Source: Bacillus methanolicus (GTDB taxonomy: Bacteria; Bacillota; Bacilli; Bacillales; Cytobacillaceae). From it: a stretch of 64,000 bases of DNA. The notes beneath the pieces are model-generated. The model did no database searches. It saw nothing but the letters and a program-made list of their open reading frames with translations, and was not told the origin of the DNA. Positions 16,968-27,920 of this stretch are shown here, piece after piece. The stretch covers positions 1,621,501 through 1,685,500 of the forward strand of contig NZ_PNFF01000001.1 in NCBI RefSeq assembly GCF_028888695.1, read 5' to 3'. A program made the translations under genes and the position numbers. Numbering within the stretch: position 1 is the stretch's first letter; each line of letters begins with the position of its first letter.

Positions 16968-17852
16968 TTAAGCATATTCTTTTTCAATCTCTAAATACCT
17001 GTGCAGCCCTTTAAATTCAAGTTCGGCAAATTTTCCAATCACTTTTTGCCGGTCGATTTGAAATAATGCATCTTCGAGGCTGCAAGACACCGGTGCATCA
17101 CACTTTATTTCGGCAAGCTTTCTGCTTAAGTGCAGCATTTCAAGGTCCTGTTCGATTTTTGTTCTCTGTGCTTTTGACAACTTCTCAATATTAGTAACGA
17201 TGCCTTCAACATTTTGAAATTGCTGCACAAGCTTTATAGCTGTTTTCTCGCCGATGCCTCTTACTCCCGGATAATTATCACTAGAGTCTCCCATCAATGC
17301 TTTGATATCAATCATCTGTTGTGGCTGAATGCCTTTTTCCTCAAAAAATGACTCTTTTGTATAAACATGATAATTTCCGAAACCTTTTTTTAACAGCGCG
17401 ACTGAAATATTTTCGTCAATCAGCTGCAATAGATCCTGATCCCCGGTAAGAATCAGAACATCCGCATCTTGACAGTTTTGTTTTGCAAGCGTTCCAATAC
17501 AGTCATCCGCTTCAAAACCTTCAAGTCCGATATTTGGCACATCAAAAGATTCCACGATCTCTTTCACAAGGTCAAATTGAGGTAGCAATTCAACCGGAGG
17601 CTCTGAACGGTTCGCCTTATACCCTTCAAAAAGCTCCGTACGAAATGTTTTGCTACCCATATCCCAACAAACTGCCACGTGGGTCGGAGGAAATTGATTC
17701 ACCGCTGTAAAAAAATGTTTAATAAATCCATATACGCCGTTCGTTGGGATTCCTTTCGAATTTATCATAAATTGACCGCTAACGGCTGTTGCATAAAACG
17801 AACGAAATAATAGCGCCATGCCGTCTACCAGCATGAATAATGGCTTTTTCAT
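16968..17852 (-). CDS. ypcP: 5'-3' exonuclease YpcP
   Basis: A stand-alone FEN-like 5' nuclease related to the N-terminal domain of DNA polymerase I. The start at 17852 gives MKKPLFMLVDGMALLFRSFY, matching the family; the longer frame from 17909 adds 19 unrelated residues. Acidic metal sites are in LVDGMAL, VCWDMGSKTFR, GFEADDCIGTLA and ILTGDQDLLQL, with the helix-hairpin-helix MGDSSDNYPGVRGIGEKTA near 180-200. Length 294 residues. It should remove RNA primers or flaps in replication and repair. Confidence 0.93.
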   Translation of the reverse strand: MKKPLFMLVDGMALLFRSFYATAVSGQFMINSKGIPTNGVYGFIKHFFTAVNQFPPTHVAVCWDMGSKTFRTELFEGYKANRSEPPVELLPQFDLVKEIVESFDVPNIGLEGFEADDCIGTLAKQNCQDADVLILTGDQDLLQLIDENISVALLKKGFGNYHVYTKESFFEEKGIQPQQMIDIKALMGDSSDNYPGVRGIGEKTAIKLVQQFQNVEGIVTNIEKLSKAQRTKIEQDLEMLHLSRKLAEIKCDAPVSCSLEDALFQIDRQKVIGKFAELEFKGLHRYLEIEKEYA

Positions 17853-17933
17853 TTGTATACTTTGTCCCTCCGATTGTAAAGTCACAATTCTCATTATAGC
17901 ATGGGACAACAGGAAATTGTTCTTATAAAGCCA

Positions 17934-18125
17934 TTAAAAGCCTCTTTCCTTCTTTCGTTTTTCCATCAGTTTTTTCACATGTTCTTTCGGAGTCCAGCAG
18001 TTAAATTGATAATTTGGCTGCGTTTCATATCCGAGTCTTTTACAATGATATTCCATCCTCTTCTCTTTCCCCGCTCTTTCGGCGTGAAAATGGATACAAG
18101 TTGCACATGCGTGAAATGGATTCAT
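17934..18125 (-). CDS. Small Cys/His-rich protein, possible zinc binder
   Basis: From the ATG at 18125 (MNPFHACATCIHFHAERAGK) the protein is 63 residues with CATCIHFH, YHCKRLGYE and FNCWTP, suggesting a zinc-binding fold. GGGAGAGAG precedes this ATG. It overlaps the end of the nucleotidyltransferase gene by 4 nt (ATGA), so the two are coupled. Function unknown; a role with the nucleotidyltransferase is only suggested by the coupling. Confidence 0.7.
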   Translation of the reverse strand: MNPFHACATCIHFHAERAGKEKRMEYHCKRLGYETQPNYQFNCWTPKEHVKKLMEKRKKERGF

Positions 18126-18889
18126 TCGCTCTCTCCCGCCTTCACCTGTAAAAGCTCCCAAAGCCAATTATTTAATAAGCCCGTCAAATTCGTACCTTTA
18201 TGAAGCTTTTTCGAGTATTCAATCAATATTTCTTTCTGTTTCTCTAAATAATCTAACATTTCCTTGACTTCTAAGTATGGAAGAAGCGTTTTTTCTTGTT
18301 TCGCTTTTACGAGAATGGAATATTGATTGTATAAAACATCCTTTTCCATTTCCGGTTGAGAAAGAAAATTCAGCAATTCGTTGGATACCTTGTTTTTCTC
18401 GTAAAGCCTCAAGGCGATTAAAAAAGCTTTAATCGCCTGAAGCAGCTGTTTTTGTCTTTTGTCATCGTAATTCTCTTTATTCTTAACATCTTTTACATTT
18501 CTCGACATTACCTGCATGTAATGCATAAACAAAGAATACGGCGAGTAGCCTGTTTCAATCATATATTGCAACGTTTCCCGGAATGTGTGTTTATTGACAT
18601 ACACGACCGGGGAATACGCCCATTCAAACAGACTCGGATTTGATTTTCTCAAAAGCTGCATTGCTTTAAAAATATCCCAGCCATGGATATCAAACTGATC
18701 AGTCAAATCAAGCACATCTTTCGGTGGATCAATGGAAAGATACTTTTTAATATTTTTAAACCGATAGATAAAGCGAATATCAAAGTCTGAATCATCGGAA
18801 TGAGTTCCCCACGCACGGCTTCCCGCTTCACACGCAAAAAGGATCTCTATTTCATAGCGTTTTTCCAATTCGTTCAGCCAATCATTCAT
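18122..18889 (-). CDS. Predicted nucleotidyltransferase, YcgL/RlaP-like (DNA polymerase beta superfamily)
   Basis: The N-terminal ACEAGSRAWGTHSDDSDFD is the polymerase-beta nucleotidyltransferase motif (GS, then SDxDFD for metal binding), followed by IRFIYRF. The rest (about 60-255) is helical, like COG3541/YcgL. RlaP proteins associate with RNA ligases in some genomes, but no ligase is adjacent here. The ATG at 18889 is preferred over the TTG at 18898 because AAGG lies about 9 nt upstream of it. It lies between dynA and the small Cys/His gene. Confidence 0.82.
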   Translation of the reverse strand: MNDWLNELEKRYEIEILFACEAGSRAWGTHSDDSDFDIRFIYRFKNIKKYLSIDPPKDVLDLTDQFDIHGWDIFKAMQLLRKSNPSLFEWAYSPVVYVNKHTFRETLQYMIETGYSPYSLFMHYMQVMSRNVKDVKNKENYDDKRQKQLLQAIKAFLIALRLYEKNKVSNELLNFLSQPEMEKDVLYNQYSILVKAKQEKTLLPYLEVKEMLDYLEKQKEILIEYSKKLHKGTNLTGLLNNWLWELLQVKAGESE

Positions 18890-18908
18890 TTGACCCAACC
18901 TTTATGAA

Positions 18909-21900
18909 TTAAGAATTTAATTGTTTTTCAATTTCTTTTAATTGATCAATCGGAATTCCTTCGCCAAGAGCAGTCATCAATCCGTTGTAGTATTCTTCCG
19001 TCTGCTCTGCTAAATTGTGCAGCAGACTGTCAAAGTGAAGGCTCAGAAGCTTCATATAATGTTCCTTCACACGGCTGTTTTCTGCTTGTAAATACTTTTC
19101 GGCAGGTTCTTGAAGGATTCCTTCCAACTCTTCTGCCAGAAAGCGCTTTTCATTTTTTTCGAAAAAAGATTTCAAATTCTTTACTTGGCCTAAAGCTTTT
19201 TTGAACATGCCTCTGTCAAGTTCTTTAAAAGCATTGTAAAACTCAATTCCGGTAAACTCCTGCGATTCAAACTGCGAGAACGCAATTCCTTCTTCGCTCT
19301 TGGCTGCCAATTCTTGTGTAAGGGCAGAATAGAAGTTTTTAAGAATTTTCGTGATGAACGCCTCAACTCTTAACGATGTCGCTCTCATTTCCTGAGCAAA
19401 ATCAAATCCGATGCTTTCAAGCAATTCTTCCAAGGAAGTTTGAAGAGCCTTCTTTATATTTCTGCCATCATCTTTTAGCACTGCCGGGTTAAAGGCTTCT
19501 TTGAAAAAATCGCCGAACCGGAAAAACACCCTTTGTTTAATGTAAAATATTAATTCATCCGCCTCTTGGATCAGCTGATTTTTCAAGAAGTCAGGAGCTT
19601 GTGATTGAATAAAAGCCAGCATTCGCTCTTTTTCCGCTTTCACTGTTTCGTATTTTTGTTTTTTTACCGATTCGTCTTCCATTGCGGATGAAATAAGCCC
19701 GCGAAGAAGGTCAGAAGCGCGGACAAGATCTGCTTCGGCTGAAGATTCAGCAATTTTCATTAAATCTCCTGAAATAAAGGAATAGAAAGCCTTTTCAAAA
19801 ACGTTTATTCGAGATTCTTCAGTCTCAAGCTGCATTGTTTTTTCTTTCAAAGCGAGCAAGCTTGAAACCGGGAACAAATTCGGACGGCGAATACCGTACT
19901 GTACAAGATGATCTTGTACGTACTCCATAACAGAAGCCATTTCCTCCTCGTTATTGGCAAGGTCAATCGCATTGACAATAAAAAACATTTTATCAAGTTC
20001 AAATGTCTCTTTCACCCGGCCCAATTGGATGAGGAATTCCCGGTCTGCTTTTGAGAAAGCATGGTTATAGTAAGTGACAAACAAAATGGCATCCGAATTT
20101 TTAATATAGTTAAAAGCGACTCCGGTATGGCGTGCATTGATGGAATCAGCGCCGGGCGTATCCACCAAAGTAATCCCTGCTCTTGTTAACGGACTATCAA
20201 TGAAAACCTCAATCTCTTCAACAAAACACGATTTTTCTTCATTGGCAACAAATTCGCGAAATTCTTTCAAATCTGTTTGCACTGTTTCGCCGAGACGGTT
20301 TTGAAAAAGTTCAAAACCTTTGTAAAAAGCGGACAGAAAAGCAAAATGCATTTTTCCGGAAGCATCCGAAACAGCTTCTTTTCCAACTATTTTTTGTATC
20401 GAAGCCATTCCTTCATGAAAATCTTTCACTTCGTATCCAAAGAAATGCAACGACCGCTGAACTTCTTCAAAAAGCGCGGAGGAATCTTTTAATTTGACGA
20501 TCACAGTTCCATGCGAATGGTTTTTGTCAACTGGCCTAATTTTATTGATTGCAGCCGTTGTCGGGTTTGGCGAAACCGGGAGCAAATCTGTTCCAATTAA
20601 GGCATTGGCAAACGAAGATTTCCCGGCGCTGAATGCACCGAACAAAGCAACGGTAAATTGCCGGTTTTCAAGGCGCTCCGCTTTGCGAAGAAGCTCTTCA
20701 CTCATTTTCTTCATACCGGGTATAGAACTGATTTTCTCCCCAGTAAACCGGAGTTTTCTTGCTAATTTTTCAAACTTGGCATCAGAAAGCGTTTCCAGGT
20801 TCCCTTGTTGATTATTATCATCGGAATCCCCTTTATCCCAGGCACTCCATCTCTTTTTGTTCGGCTCAAAAGAATCATCTATCACATCTGTAATAATTTC
20901 AAACTCTTCCTCCTCAAATGAAAAAAGAGAAAGAATGGTATCATAATCCACATTTATTTCATTGCTGCCTGTTAAAATCCCTTCCATGGCAAAACGGGCA
21001 GACATCTGCTTTTCCTGTATTGAATCTAAAATTCTTTTCGCGTCAACAAATTTTTGCCATTGATTGAATTCTGCTTGCAGCTTACTTTTTGCGTCAACAT
21101 TTTTCTCTAGCAGAAAGTTGCTAAAACTTTCGATTAAAGGAAGGACTTCTTGCTTCGCTGCTTTTTTCAATAACTCAGCAACTTCATTTGTATAATTTAA
21201 AACATATTCCCCTGACAGCCTCGCCCCTGGTTTTACGGCCGACTTTAATAAATCGATCGGGAATGGGACCGCAAAGTTTTGGGCTCTTGCGGCAAGCTCC
21301 GGATGAAAAACTCCTTCGCTCTTTAAAGCATTCAAAATCAGTTCGCGCAAATGCCATTCCAGCTGGGTCTTTACCTTTTCAGAAAGGTCGCTGTAAAATT
21401 GTTCAAGCCGTTCATTCCGGGCCTCTTCCGTCTTTTGTTTCGTAAAAAACAAGCCAACTTTAAAATCCGGCTGGAGGGACTCCAAATATTTTTCGGCAAG
21501 CTCTCTCGTCTGGAAAGGCATAAGATACGCATTTTTTAATATATTGTCTGTTTCAGTTAGCAGGCGTTCTTTCGTATTGGAAGCAACTGAATCGATTTCA
21601 TCCAATTGCTGTTTGATCTCTTCAAGTTTTTCGACTACATTGTTTTGTTCGTCTTCCGTCAACCCGTTTAAGATTTGCTTGTTGGCCTCGATCTCTTCTT
21701 CATCACGAGCTGCCAAATACGCATAGTGATCATCGGCAAGTTTTTTTAGTGAATGGAAAATAGTTACCGGTAAAAGTTCATGCCTTTTTGAGATTTTTTC
21801 CTTTATCAAATCTTGAAGCATTGGAAATTGGTTCCCGGTATATTCTCTGTTTTTTAAGCTTGTATAAAAAATTCCTGCAGGTTTCACACCCCAAGAAGCA

Positions 21901-22574
21901 AACGATGCTTGCACACTTTCCTTGAAAGTTGTGAAACTTAATTCTTCTTCTCTATGTTTGTCGATTTGATTAATGACCAAATAGATTTCTTTCCCTGCAT
22001 CTGAAAGCGCTTTTGTAAATAAAAAATTCAATTCGGATTGAACATGATTGTAATCCATCACATAAAAGATAATATCTGCCAAATGAAGGGCAGATTCGGT
22101 CGCAATTCGGTGTGCATCATCTGTAGAATCAATCCCGGGAGTATCCATAACTACCGTGTCTTCAGGGAAATTCGCTTTAGAATGACTGATGACAATGGAA
22201 TGGATTTCATCCCCATTTTTTGCATACGTTTTCATTTTTTCTAAATCGTAAGGAGCCGGATATAGCCGAGGTTTGCCGTGTTTAAAATAAACCTTCGCAT
22301 AATCCTTTCCTGATTTAATTTTTACAACATTAGCGCTCGTCGGAATCGGACTCGATGGAAGCAGATTTTCACCGATTAACGCATTGATCATGCTTGATTT
22401 TCCAGCCGAGAAATGGCCACAGAATCCTATAGAAAATTCTTTTTCTTTCCATTTTCTTGCAAGTTGCTTTACTTTTTGCTCATTTTCAAGGTCATTATTT
22501 TTTTTGAAAAATGTATATAAGGCAGTGATTTTTTCGATGAGCGGCTGATCTTGCTGAATCATTGTCTTAATCAT
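18909..22574 (-). CDS. dynA: Double-headed bacterial dynamin DynA
   Basis: A 1221-residue protein that is two fused dynamin-like GTPases, as in B. subtilis DynA (YpbR, 1193 residues). The first half has the P-loop GHFSAGKSSMINAL (53-66) and VVMDTPGID; the second has GAFSAGKSSFANAL (around 640) and LVDTPGADSI. Long helical stalk segments separate and follow the GTPase domains. DynA tethers and fuses membranes and protects against membrane stress and phage. The duplicated domain plan is intact. The gene order with ypbQ and bpsA upstream matches B. subtilis. Confidence 0.95.
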   Translation of the reverse strand: MIKTMIQQDQPLIEKITALYTFFKKNNDLENEQKVKQLARKWKEKEFSIGFCGHFSAGKSSMINALIGENLLPSSPIPTSANVVKIKSGKDYAKVYFKHGKPRLYPAPYDLEKMKTYAKNGDEIHSIVISHSKANFPEDTVVMDTPGIDSTDDAHRIATESALHLADIIFYVMDYNHVQSELNFLFTKALSDAGKEIYLVINQIDKHREEELSFTTFKESVQASFASWGVKPAGIFYTSLKNREYTGNQFPMLQDLIKEKISKRHELLPVTIFHSLKKLADDHYAYLAARDEEEIEANKQILNGLTEDEQNNVVEKLEEIKQQLDEIDSVASNTKERLLTETDNILKNAYLMPFQTRELAEKYLESLQPDFKVGLFFTKQKTEEARNERLEQFYSDLSEKVKTQLEWHLRELILNALKSEGVFHPELAARAQNFAVPFPIDLLKSAVKPGARLSGEYVLNYTNEVAELLKKAAKQEVLPLIESFSNFLLEKNVDAKSKLQAEFNQWQKFVDAKRILDSIQEKQMSARFAMEGILTGSNEINVDYDTILSLFSFEEEEFEIITDVIDDSFEPNKKRWSAWDKGDSDDNNQQGNLETLSDAKFEKLARKLRFTGEKISSIPGMKKMSEELLRKAERLENRQFTVALFGAFSAGKSSFANALIGTDLLPVSPNPTTAAINKIRPVDKNHSHGTVIVKLKDSSALFEEVQRSLHFFGYEVKDFHEGMASIQKIVGKEAVSDASGKMHFAFLSAFYKGFELFQNRLGETVQTDLKEFREFVANEEKSCFVEEIEVFIDSPLTRAGITLVDTPGADSINARHTGVAFNYIKNSDAILFVTYYNHAFSKADREFLIQLGRVKETFELDKMFFIVNAIDLANNEEEMASVMEYVQDHLVQYGIRRPNLFPVSSLLALKEKTMQLETEESRINVFEKAFYSFISGDLMKIAESSAEADLVRASDLLRGLISSAMEDESVKKQKYETVKAEKERMLAFIQSQAPDFLKNQLIQEADELIFYIKQRVFFRFGDFFKEAFNPAVLKDDGRNIKKALQTSLEELLESIGFDFAQEMRATSLRVEAFITKILKNFYSALTQELAAKSEEGIAFSQFESQEFTGIEFYNAFKELDRGMFKKALGQVKNLKSFFEKNEKRFLAEELEGILQEPAEKYLQAENSRVKEHYMKLLSLHFDSLLHNLAEQTEEYYNGLMTALGEGIPIDQLKEIEKQLNS

Positions 22575-22685
22575 AAATCAAATACCCCTTATTTCAACAT
22601 TTCAATATTGATTCCATTGTAAACGATTTTTTTATATTTTCATACAAGTCTTTGTAGATTTTCTATCTAACAGTTTATAACAAAA

Positions 22686-22709
22686 CAGCCCGGGAGGTTC
22701 CCCGGGCAG
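22686..22709 (-). terminator. Terminator upstream of dynA
   Basis: CTGCCCGGGGAACCTCCCGGG on the minus strand, followed by CTGTTTTGTT, after the small membrane ORF. Confidence 0.7.
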
Positions 22710-22729
22710 TGAGCATAGCAAAAAAGATC

Positions 22730-22828
22730 TTATTTTGTTGACTGGGCAGGTTTGGTTACATTTTGAAGAACATATTTCATAACAAATCCATAAACAACAA
22801 CAGTAGAAACAACAAATAGAGAAACCAT
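22730..22828 (-). CDS. Small membrane protein, 32 residues
   Basis: MVSLFVVSTVVVYGFVMKYV followed by LQNVTKPAQSTK: a single transmembrane helix with a short polar tail. AAGGATGG lies about 8 nt before this ATG; longer in-frame starts up to 22912 would add a histidine-rich, non-membrane segment. It has its own terminator. Not recognised. Confidence 0.45.
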   Translation of the reverse strand: MVSLFVVSTVVVYGFVMKYVLQNVTKPAQSTK

Positions 22829-22929
22829 ATGTAACACCATCCTTGGAGAATGATAGTGAGAATAACTTTCAAATTCAATTAGAATTTTATCATGAACGAT
22901 AATCATTTTCAATATGAAGGTTTATTTTT

Positions 22930-23493
22930 TCACAATTTATTAACATTATTTGGAACGAATCGATTTTTCTTTTTAAAAGAAAGTTCGTATTCCGTAAATT
23001 TCGTAAGCGCTTTCTCTTCCACGGGTATTCGAATCGATAAGACGAAAATATTTAACAATGAAAAAAGGATCGCAGTAAAAAAAGCATGAAACATTAGCGG
23101 AATAATGATAAATTCGAGCGCCACTACCAAATAGTTTGGATGCTTTAAATATCTATAAGGTCCTTTTTTTACGACTGATGCTCCCGGCAGGACAAGAATT
23201 TTTGTGTTCCAGTATCTCCCGAGTGATAACAGCGCCCATATGCGAATGGCCTGTGCAGCAAGAAAAGCAACTAATAACAATGGCCAAAGAGGCGAGATGT
23301 CTTTATGAAAAGATTGGACCTCTGTTATTAATACGAAGAAGAATAGAATATGTACAAACACGATTATTGGATAATGTTTTTGGCCGAATTCAACAGCTCC
23401 TTGACTTTTCATCCACTTTTCATTTTGTTTCGCCACTATTAATTCGAGTATTCGTTGAATAATGATCACTGAAATGAATAGCCAGAATGCCAT
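22930..23493 (-). CDS. ypbQ: Isoprenylcysteine methyltransferase-family protein YpbQ (BpsB)
   Basis: A 187-residue membrane protein, MAFWLFISVIIIQRILELIV, with the ICMT-type catalytic core ALLSLGRYWNTKI, GPYRYLKHPNYLVVALE and PVEEKAL. In B. subtilis YpbQ/BpsB methylates the alkylpyrones made by the neighbouring type III polyketide synthase. ATG-23493 overlaps the bpsA stop (TAATG) and has GAGGTGG upstream, so translation is coupled. Confidence 0.9.
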   Translation of the reverse strand: MAFWLFISVIIIQRILELIVAKQNEKWMKSQGAVEFGQKHYPIIVFVHILFFFVLITEVQSFHKDISPLWPLLLVAFLAAQAIRIWALLSLGRYWNTKILVLPGASVVKKGPYRYLKHPNYLVVALEFIIIPLMFHAFFTAILFSLLNIFVLSIRIPVEEKALTKFTEYELSFKKKNRFVPNNVNKL

Positions 23494-24578
23494 TATACCC
23501 ACCTCATTAATAGTAATTCAGAGCTGAATCCGGGCCCAAGAGCGGCAGCCAAGCCTATTTCACCTTTATTCGCTTTTTCCATAATCCTCCGTAACACATA
23601 TATGATGGTTGCTGAAGACATATTCCCATATTCCTTTAATATTTCGAGAGAATCTTTAATCATGTTTTCAGGAAGGTTGAGTTCTTTTACATACGCTTCC
23701 AGCACCTTTTTGCCTCCGGGATGGGCAATGAAATGATCAATGTCATTTAAGCAGATATTCCACTCACGGGTCAGTTTTTCTACATTTGGTTTTAGCCAAG
23801 TCTCTATCTTCGTTGGAATATCTTTTGAAAACACAACAAACAGCCCATCATTTTTGACATCCCACCCCATTACATCAAGAGTGTTTTTCATTGTCGACGA
23901 TTGAGTGGCAAAAATGTTTGGAGATGAAGCCCGCTTTTGATATTTCAAAGTATCAGACTCACTGCCGCAAACGACAGCACAAGCTACGCCGTCAGCAAAC
24001 AAGGAAGTACCGATTAAATTGCTTTTGGAACGGTCGTTTCTTTGAAATGTTAAACTGCATAATTCAATTGATAAAACAAGAACCTTTGCTTTCGGAAAAG
24101 CAAGGCAGTATTCAAAAGCCCTAGATAATCCGGCAGCTCCTCCGGCACACCCTAATCCAAAGATCGGTATCCTTTTCGTGAATGAGGAAAATGGAAGGAT
24201 ATTCATTATTCTTGATTCGATACTCGGTGTTGCAAGACCGGTTGTCGAAACAGTAATGATCGCATCAATTTCTTCATAAGGGATTTCTTCTTTTAAAAAA
24301 GTAGAATTTGTTAAACATTTCGTTATTGCTTCCGCACCTAATTTTACAGCTTCCTCAACAAAAGCATTATTTTTTTCCTCGAATGTCCTGTTATTCTTGA
24401 ACCATTCCAGCTCTTTTACAAAATGGCGCTTTTCAATCTGTCCGTTTTGAAACGCTTTTAATAGCCTCTCAATGTCCTTGAACGAATCTGAAAAAAGTTC
24501 ACCCGCAAATTCCATCGCTTGATGCTGTTCAATAACGAAAGGCGGAATCGCTTCTGCTGCAGACAAAATGATCGGCAT
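23493..24578 (-). CDS. bpsA: Type III polyketide synthase BpsA (chalcone/stilbene synthase-like)
   Basis: A 361-residue thiolase-fold enzyme. The catalytic triad is visible: Cys144 in PIFGLGCAGGAAGLSRA, His in FIAHPGGKKVLEAY and Asn in EYGNMSSAT. B. subtilis BpsA condenses long-chain acyl-CoA with malonyl-CoA to make alkylpyrones. The start at 24578 (MPIILSAAEAIPPFV) has GGAGAG 9 nt upstream; the longer frame from 24623 has none. Forms a two-gene operon with ypbQ. Confidence 0.95.
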   Translation of the reverse strand: MPIILSAAEAIPPFVIEQHQAMEFAGELFSDSFKDIERLLKAFQNGQIEKRHFVKELEWFKNNRTFEEKNNAFVEEAVKLGAEAITKCLTNSTFLKEEIPYEEIDAIITVSTTGLATPSIESRIMNILPFSSFTKRIPIFGLGCAGGAAGLSRAFEYCLAFPKAKVLVLSIELCSLTFQRNDRSKSNLIGTSLFADGVACAVVCGSESDTLKYQKRASSPNIFATQSSTMKNTLDVMGWDVKNDGLFVVFSKDIPTKIETWLKPNVEKLTREWNICLNDIDHFIAHPGGKKVLEAYVKELNLPENMIKDSLEILKEYGNMSSATIIYVLRRIMEKANKGEIGLAAALGPGFSSELLLMRWV

Positions 24579-24684
24579 TATTACATACTCTCCTTTAAAT
24601 TCATGTAAAGTTACTTTTTCCATTTAAGTAAAGAGTATGCAAACAAACACACGAACACACGAGAAGAACTTCGATTTATGTAGA

Positions 24685-24716
24685 GAAAAAAAAAGCTTCC
24701 CCCATTCGGAGGAAGC
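24685..24716 (-). terminator. Terminator of the small zinc-ribbon ORF
   Basis: GCTTCCTCCGAATGGGGGAAGC followed by TTTTTTTTT on the minus strand. It shows that a minus-strand transcript ends here, supporting the small ORFs upstream. Confidence 0.8.
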
Positions 24717-24853
24717 AATTCGTTTTGAAGGAGTTGTTGTGCAATCTTATTATATACTTTGCACGACAAAATATCACTCTCAATCATTTCCAGTAAAATT
24801 CGAACGTGACTGTTTATTAATGAAGAAAAACATCGGATAAACCGATGCCGTCT

Positions 24854-24982
24854 TTATTGATTTTTTTCATTATGTTTTTGGACTTCGATCCAGATTGAGT
24901 TTGACGCTAACAAACCGCATGTTGTACAAATTTGCTTTTCATTGTATAAACGGCGGCAGCGATCACAATAATACTTTTTCAT
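24854..24982 (-). CDS. Small zinc-ribbon-like protein (42 residues)
   Basis: MKKYYCDRCRRLYNEKQICT followed by TCGLLASNSIWIEVQKHNEK: two CxxC pairs separated by 12 residues, a classic minimal zinc ribbon. Upstream purine-rich sequence (GGGGAAGAGTG) is a weak ribosome site. It lies after another small ORF and before a strong minus-strand terminator. Family not recognised. Confidence 0.6.
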   Translation of the reverse strand: MKKYYCDRCRRLYNEKQICTTCGLLASNSIWIEVQKHNEKNQ

Positions 24983-25078
24983 TCTTTGTTCACTCTTCCC
25001 CTGCTAGCCAATCTTTCTTTAGTTTATTTAAAGCGAATCGGGATTGTGACAAAGAACACCTTTTCCGAAAAAATAATC

Positions 25079-25249
25079 TTACAATTTTGTTTGCTGGCGG
25101 GCGATGGTTTTATTTCGTTCTCCGCCATCTGCCAATTCTTCAGAGAATTCATGGCCCTCCCGCTGATTCTTGCCGGCTATGTTTGATTCACGGATGGTAT
25201 TCGATGGAAAATTATTGTTAGGTGCAGCTTCCTCATTCCAATTTCCCAA
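25079..25249 (-). CDS. Small hydrophilic protein (56 residues)
   Basis: AAGGAGG lies 7 nt before a TTG that starts MGNWNEEAAPNNNFPSNTIR and ends TIARQQTKL. The protein is Asn/Glu/Arg-rich with no hydrophobic core, like minor spore or coat-associated peptides, but I do not recognise the family. The ribosome site is the strongest evidence. It may share a transcript with the zinc-ribbon ORF downstream. Confidence 0.5.
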   Translation of the reverse strand: MGNWNEEAAPNNNFPSNTIRESNIAGKNQREGHEFSEELADGGERNKTIARQQTKL

Positions 25250-25313
25250 GGCAAACCCTCCTTTTTTAGTTTTGTGCTAGTATTCGTCCGTTTCCGTCAT
25301 TTCATTCTTGTTT

Positions 25314-25347
25314 AAAAAAAGAGCCTGGATTCCTCCAAACTCTTTTA
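25314..25347 (-). terminator. Terminator of xpt-pbuX
   Basis: AAAAGAGTTTGGAGGAATCC then AGGCTCTTTTTTTAAAC on the minus strand just past the pbuX stop. Confidence 0.75.
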
Positions 25348-25363
25348 AAAAGGATGTTGTTTT

Positions 25364-27393
<2,030 letters not shown>

Positions 27394-27411
27394 CTAGCGT
27401 TATTTTCATTG

Positions 27412-27486
27412 CTCACCCATAGTCGGAACATTTACGGTGTTCCGGTAGAGACTCGCGGGCCATATCCCCGCCATTATATGAGTGAA
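27412..27486 (-). ncRNA. Guanine/xanthine-type purine riboswitch aptamer
   Basis: The minus strand reads CACTCATATAAT, then a GCGGG..CCCGC stem, CTACCGGAACACCGTAAATG and TTCCGACTATGGGTGAG, nearly identical to the B. subtilis xpt aptamer (P1 CACTCAT/ATGGGTG, the CTACC loop and the GACTATGG junction). Guanine binding should stabilise P1 and allow the downstream terminator to form, lowering xpt-pbuX. A short hairpin ACGCTAGTTGTTAGCGT with CATTTTTATT follows at 27384-27400. Confidence 0.95.
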
Positions 27487-27505
27487 TGCATATGAAATTA
27501 CTAAC

Positions 27506-27533
27506 ATTATAACATCAGAAAAAGATAAATCAA
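27506..27533 (-). promoter_or_regulatory. Promoter of xpt-pbuX
   Basis: On the minus strand TTGATT, 16 bp, TATAAT, about 20 nt before the riboswitch P1 stem. Confidence 0.7.
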
Positions 27534-27752
27534 TAGCCGAATGTTTCAGAATAAAATAATAAAAATATTCGGATTTATCACAAAAACAATAGAGAGAAAT
27601 TTATAATATTTTAGAATACAATTTTGTTTCAATTTTTTTAATGAATTTAAAAATTGAAGCAAAAAATGAATCCGCTTCTCTTCATAAGTCGTCCAGCCAA
27701 ACAATTCCCTATTACAATCTTCACATTTTCTTCACATTTTCAAACCGCTATA

Positions 27753-27768
27753 TGTGACTTTAATCACT
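27753..27768. promoter_or_regulatory. Crp/Fnr-type box upstream of the ba3 oxidase operon
   Basis: TGTGACTTTAATCACT fits TGTGA-N6-TCAC(A/T), the Bacillus Fnr/CRP-type site. It is about 150 nt before the first oxidase ORF; a sigma-A-like promoter (TTGTAT, 18 bp, TATAAT, 27862-27891) lies nearer. No gene is visible in the rest of 27534-27920. Confidence 0.6.
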
Positions 27769-27920
27769 GATATTTCAATTTTTCACTATTAACATAGTAA
27801 TTACATAAGGAATGAATACTTTGTGAACTTACTGAAAGCATATGGAAGTTTCCTAATTGTTTTGTATTATGAAATTGTACTTAAGTATAATTTCCAATTT
27901 CCTGAAAGGAGGGAAATACA

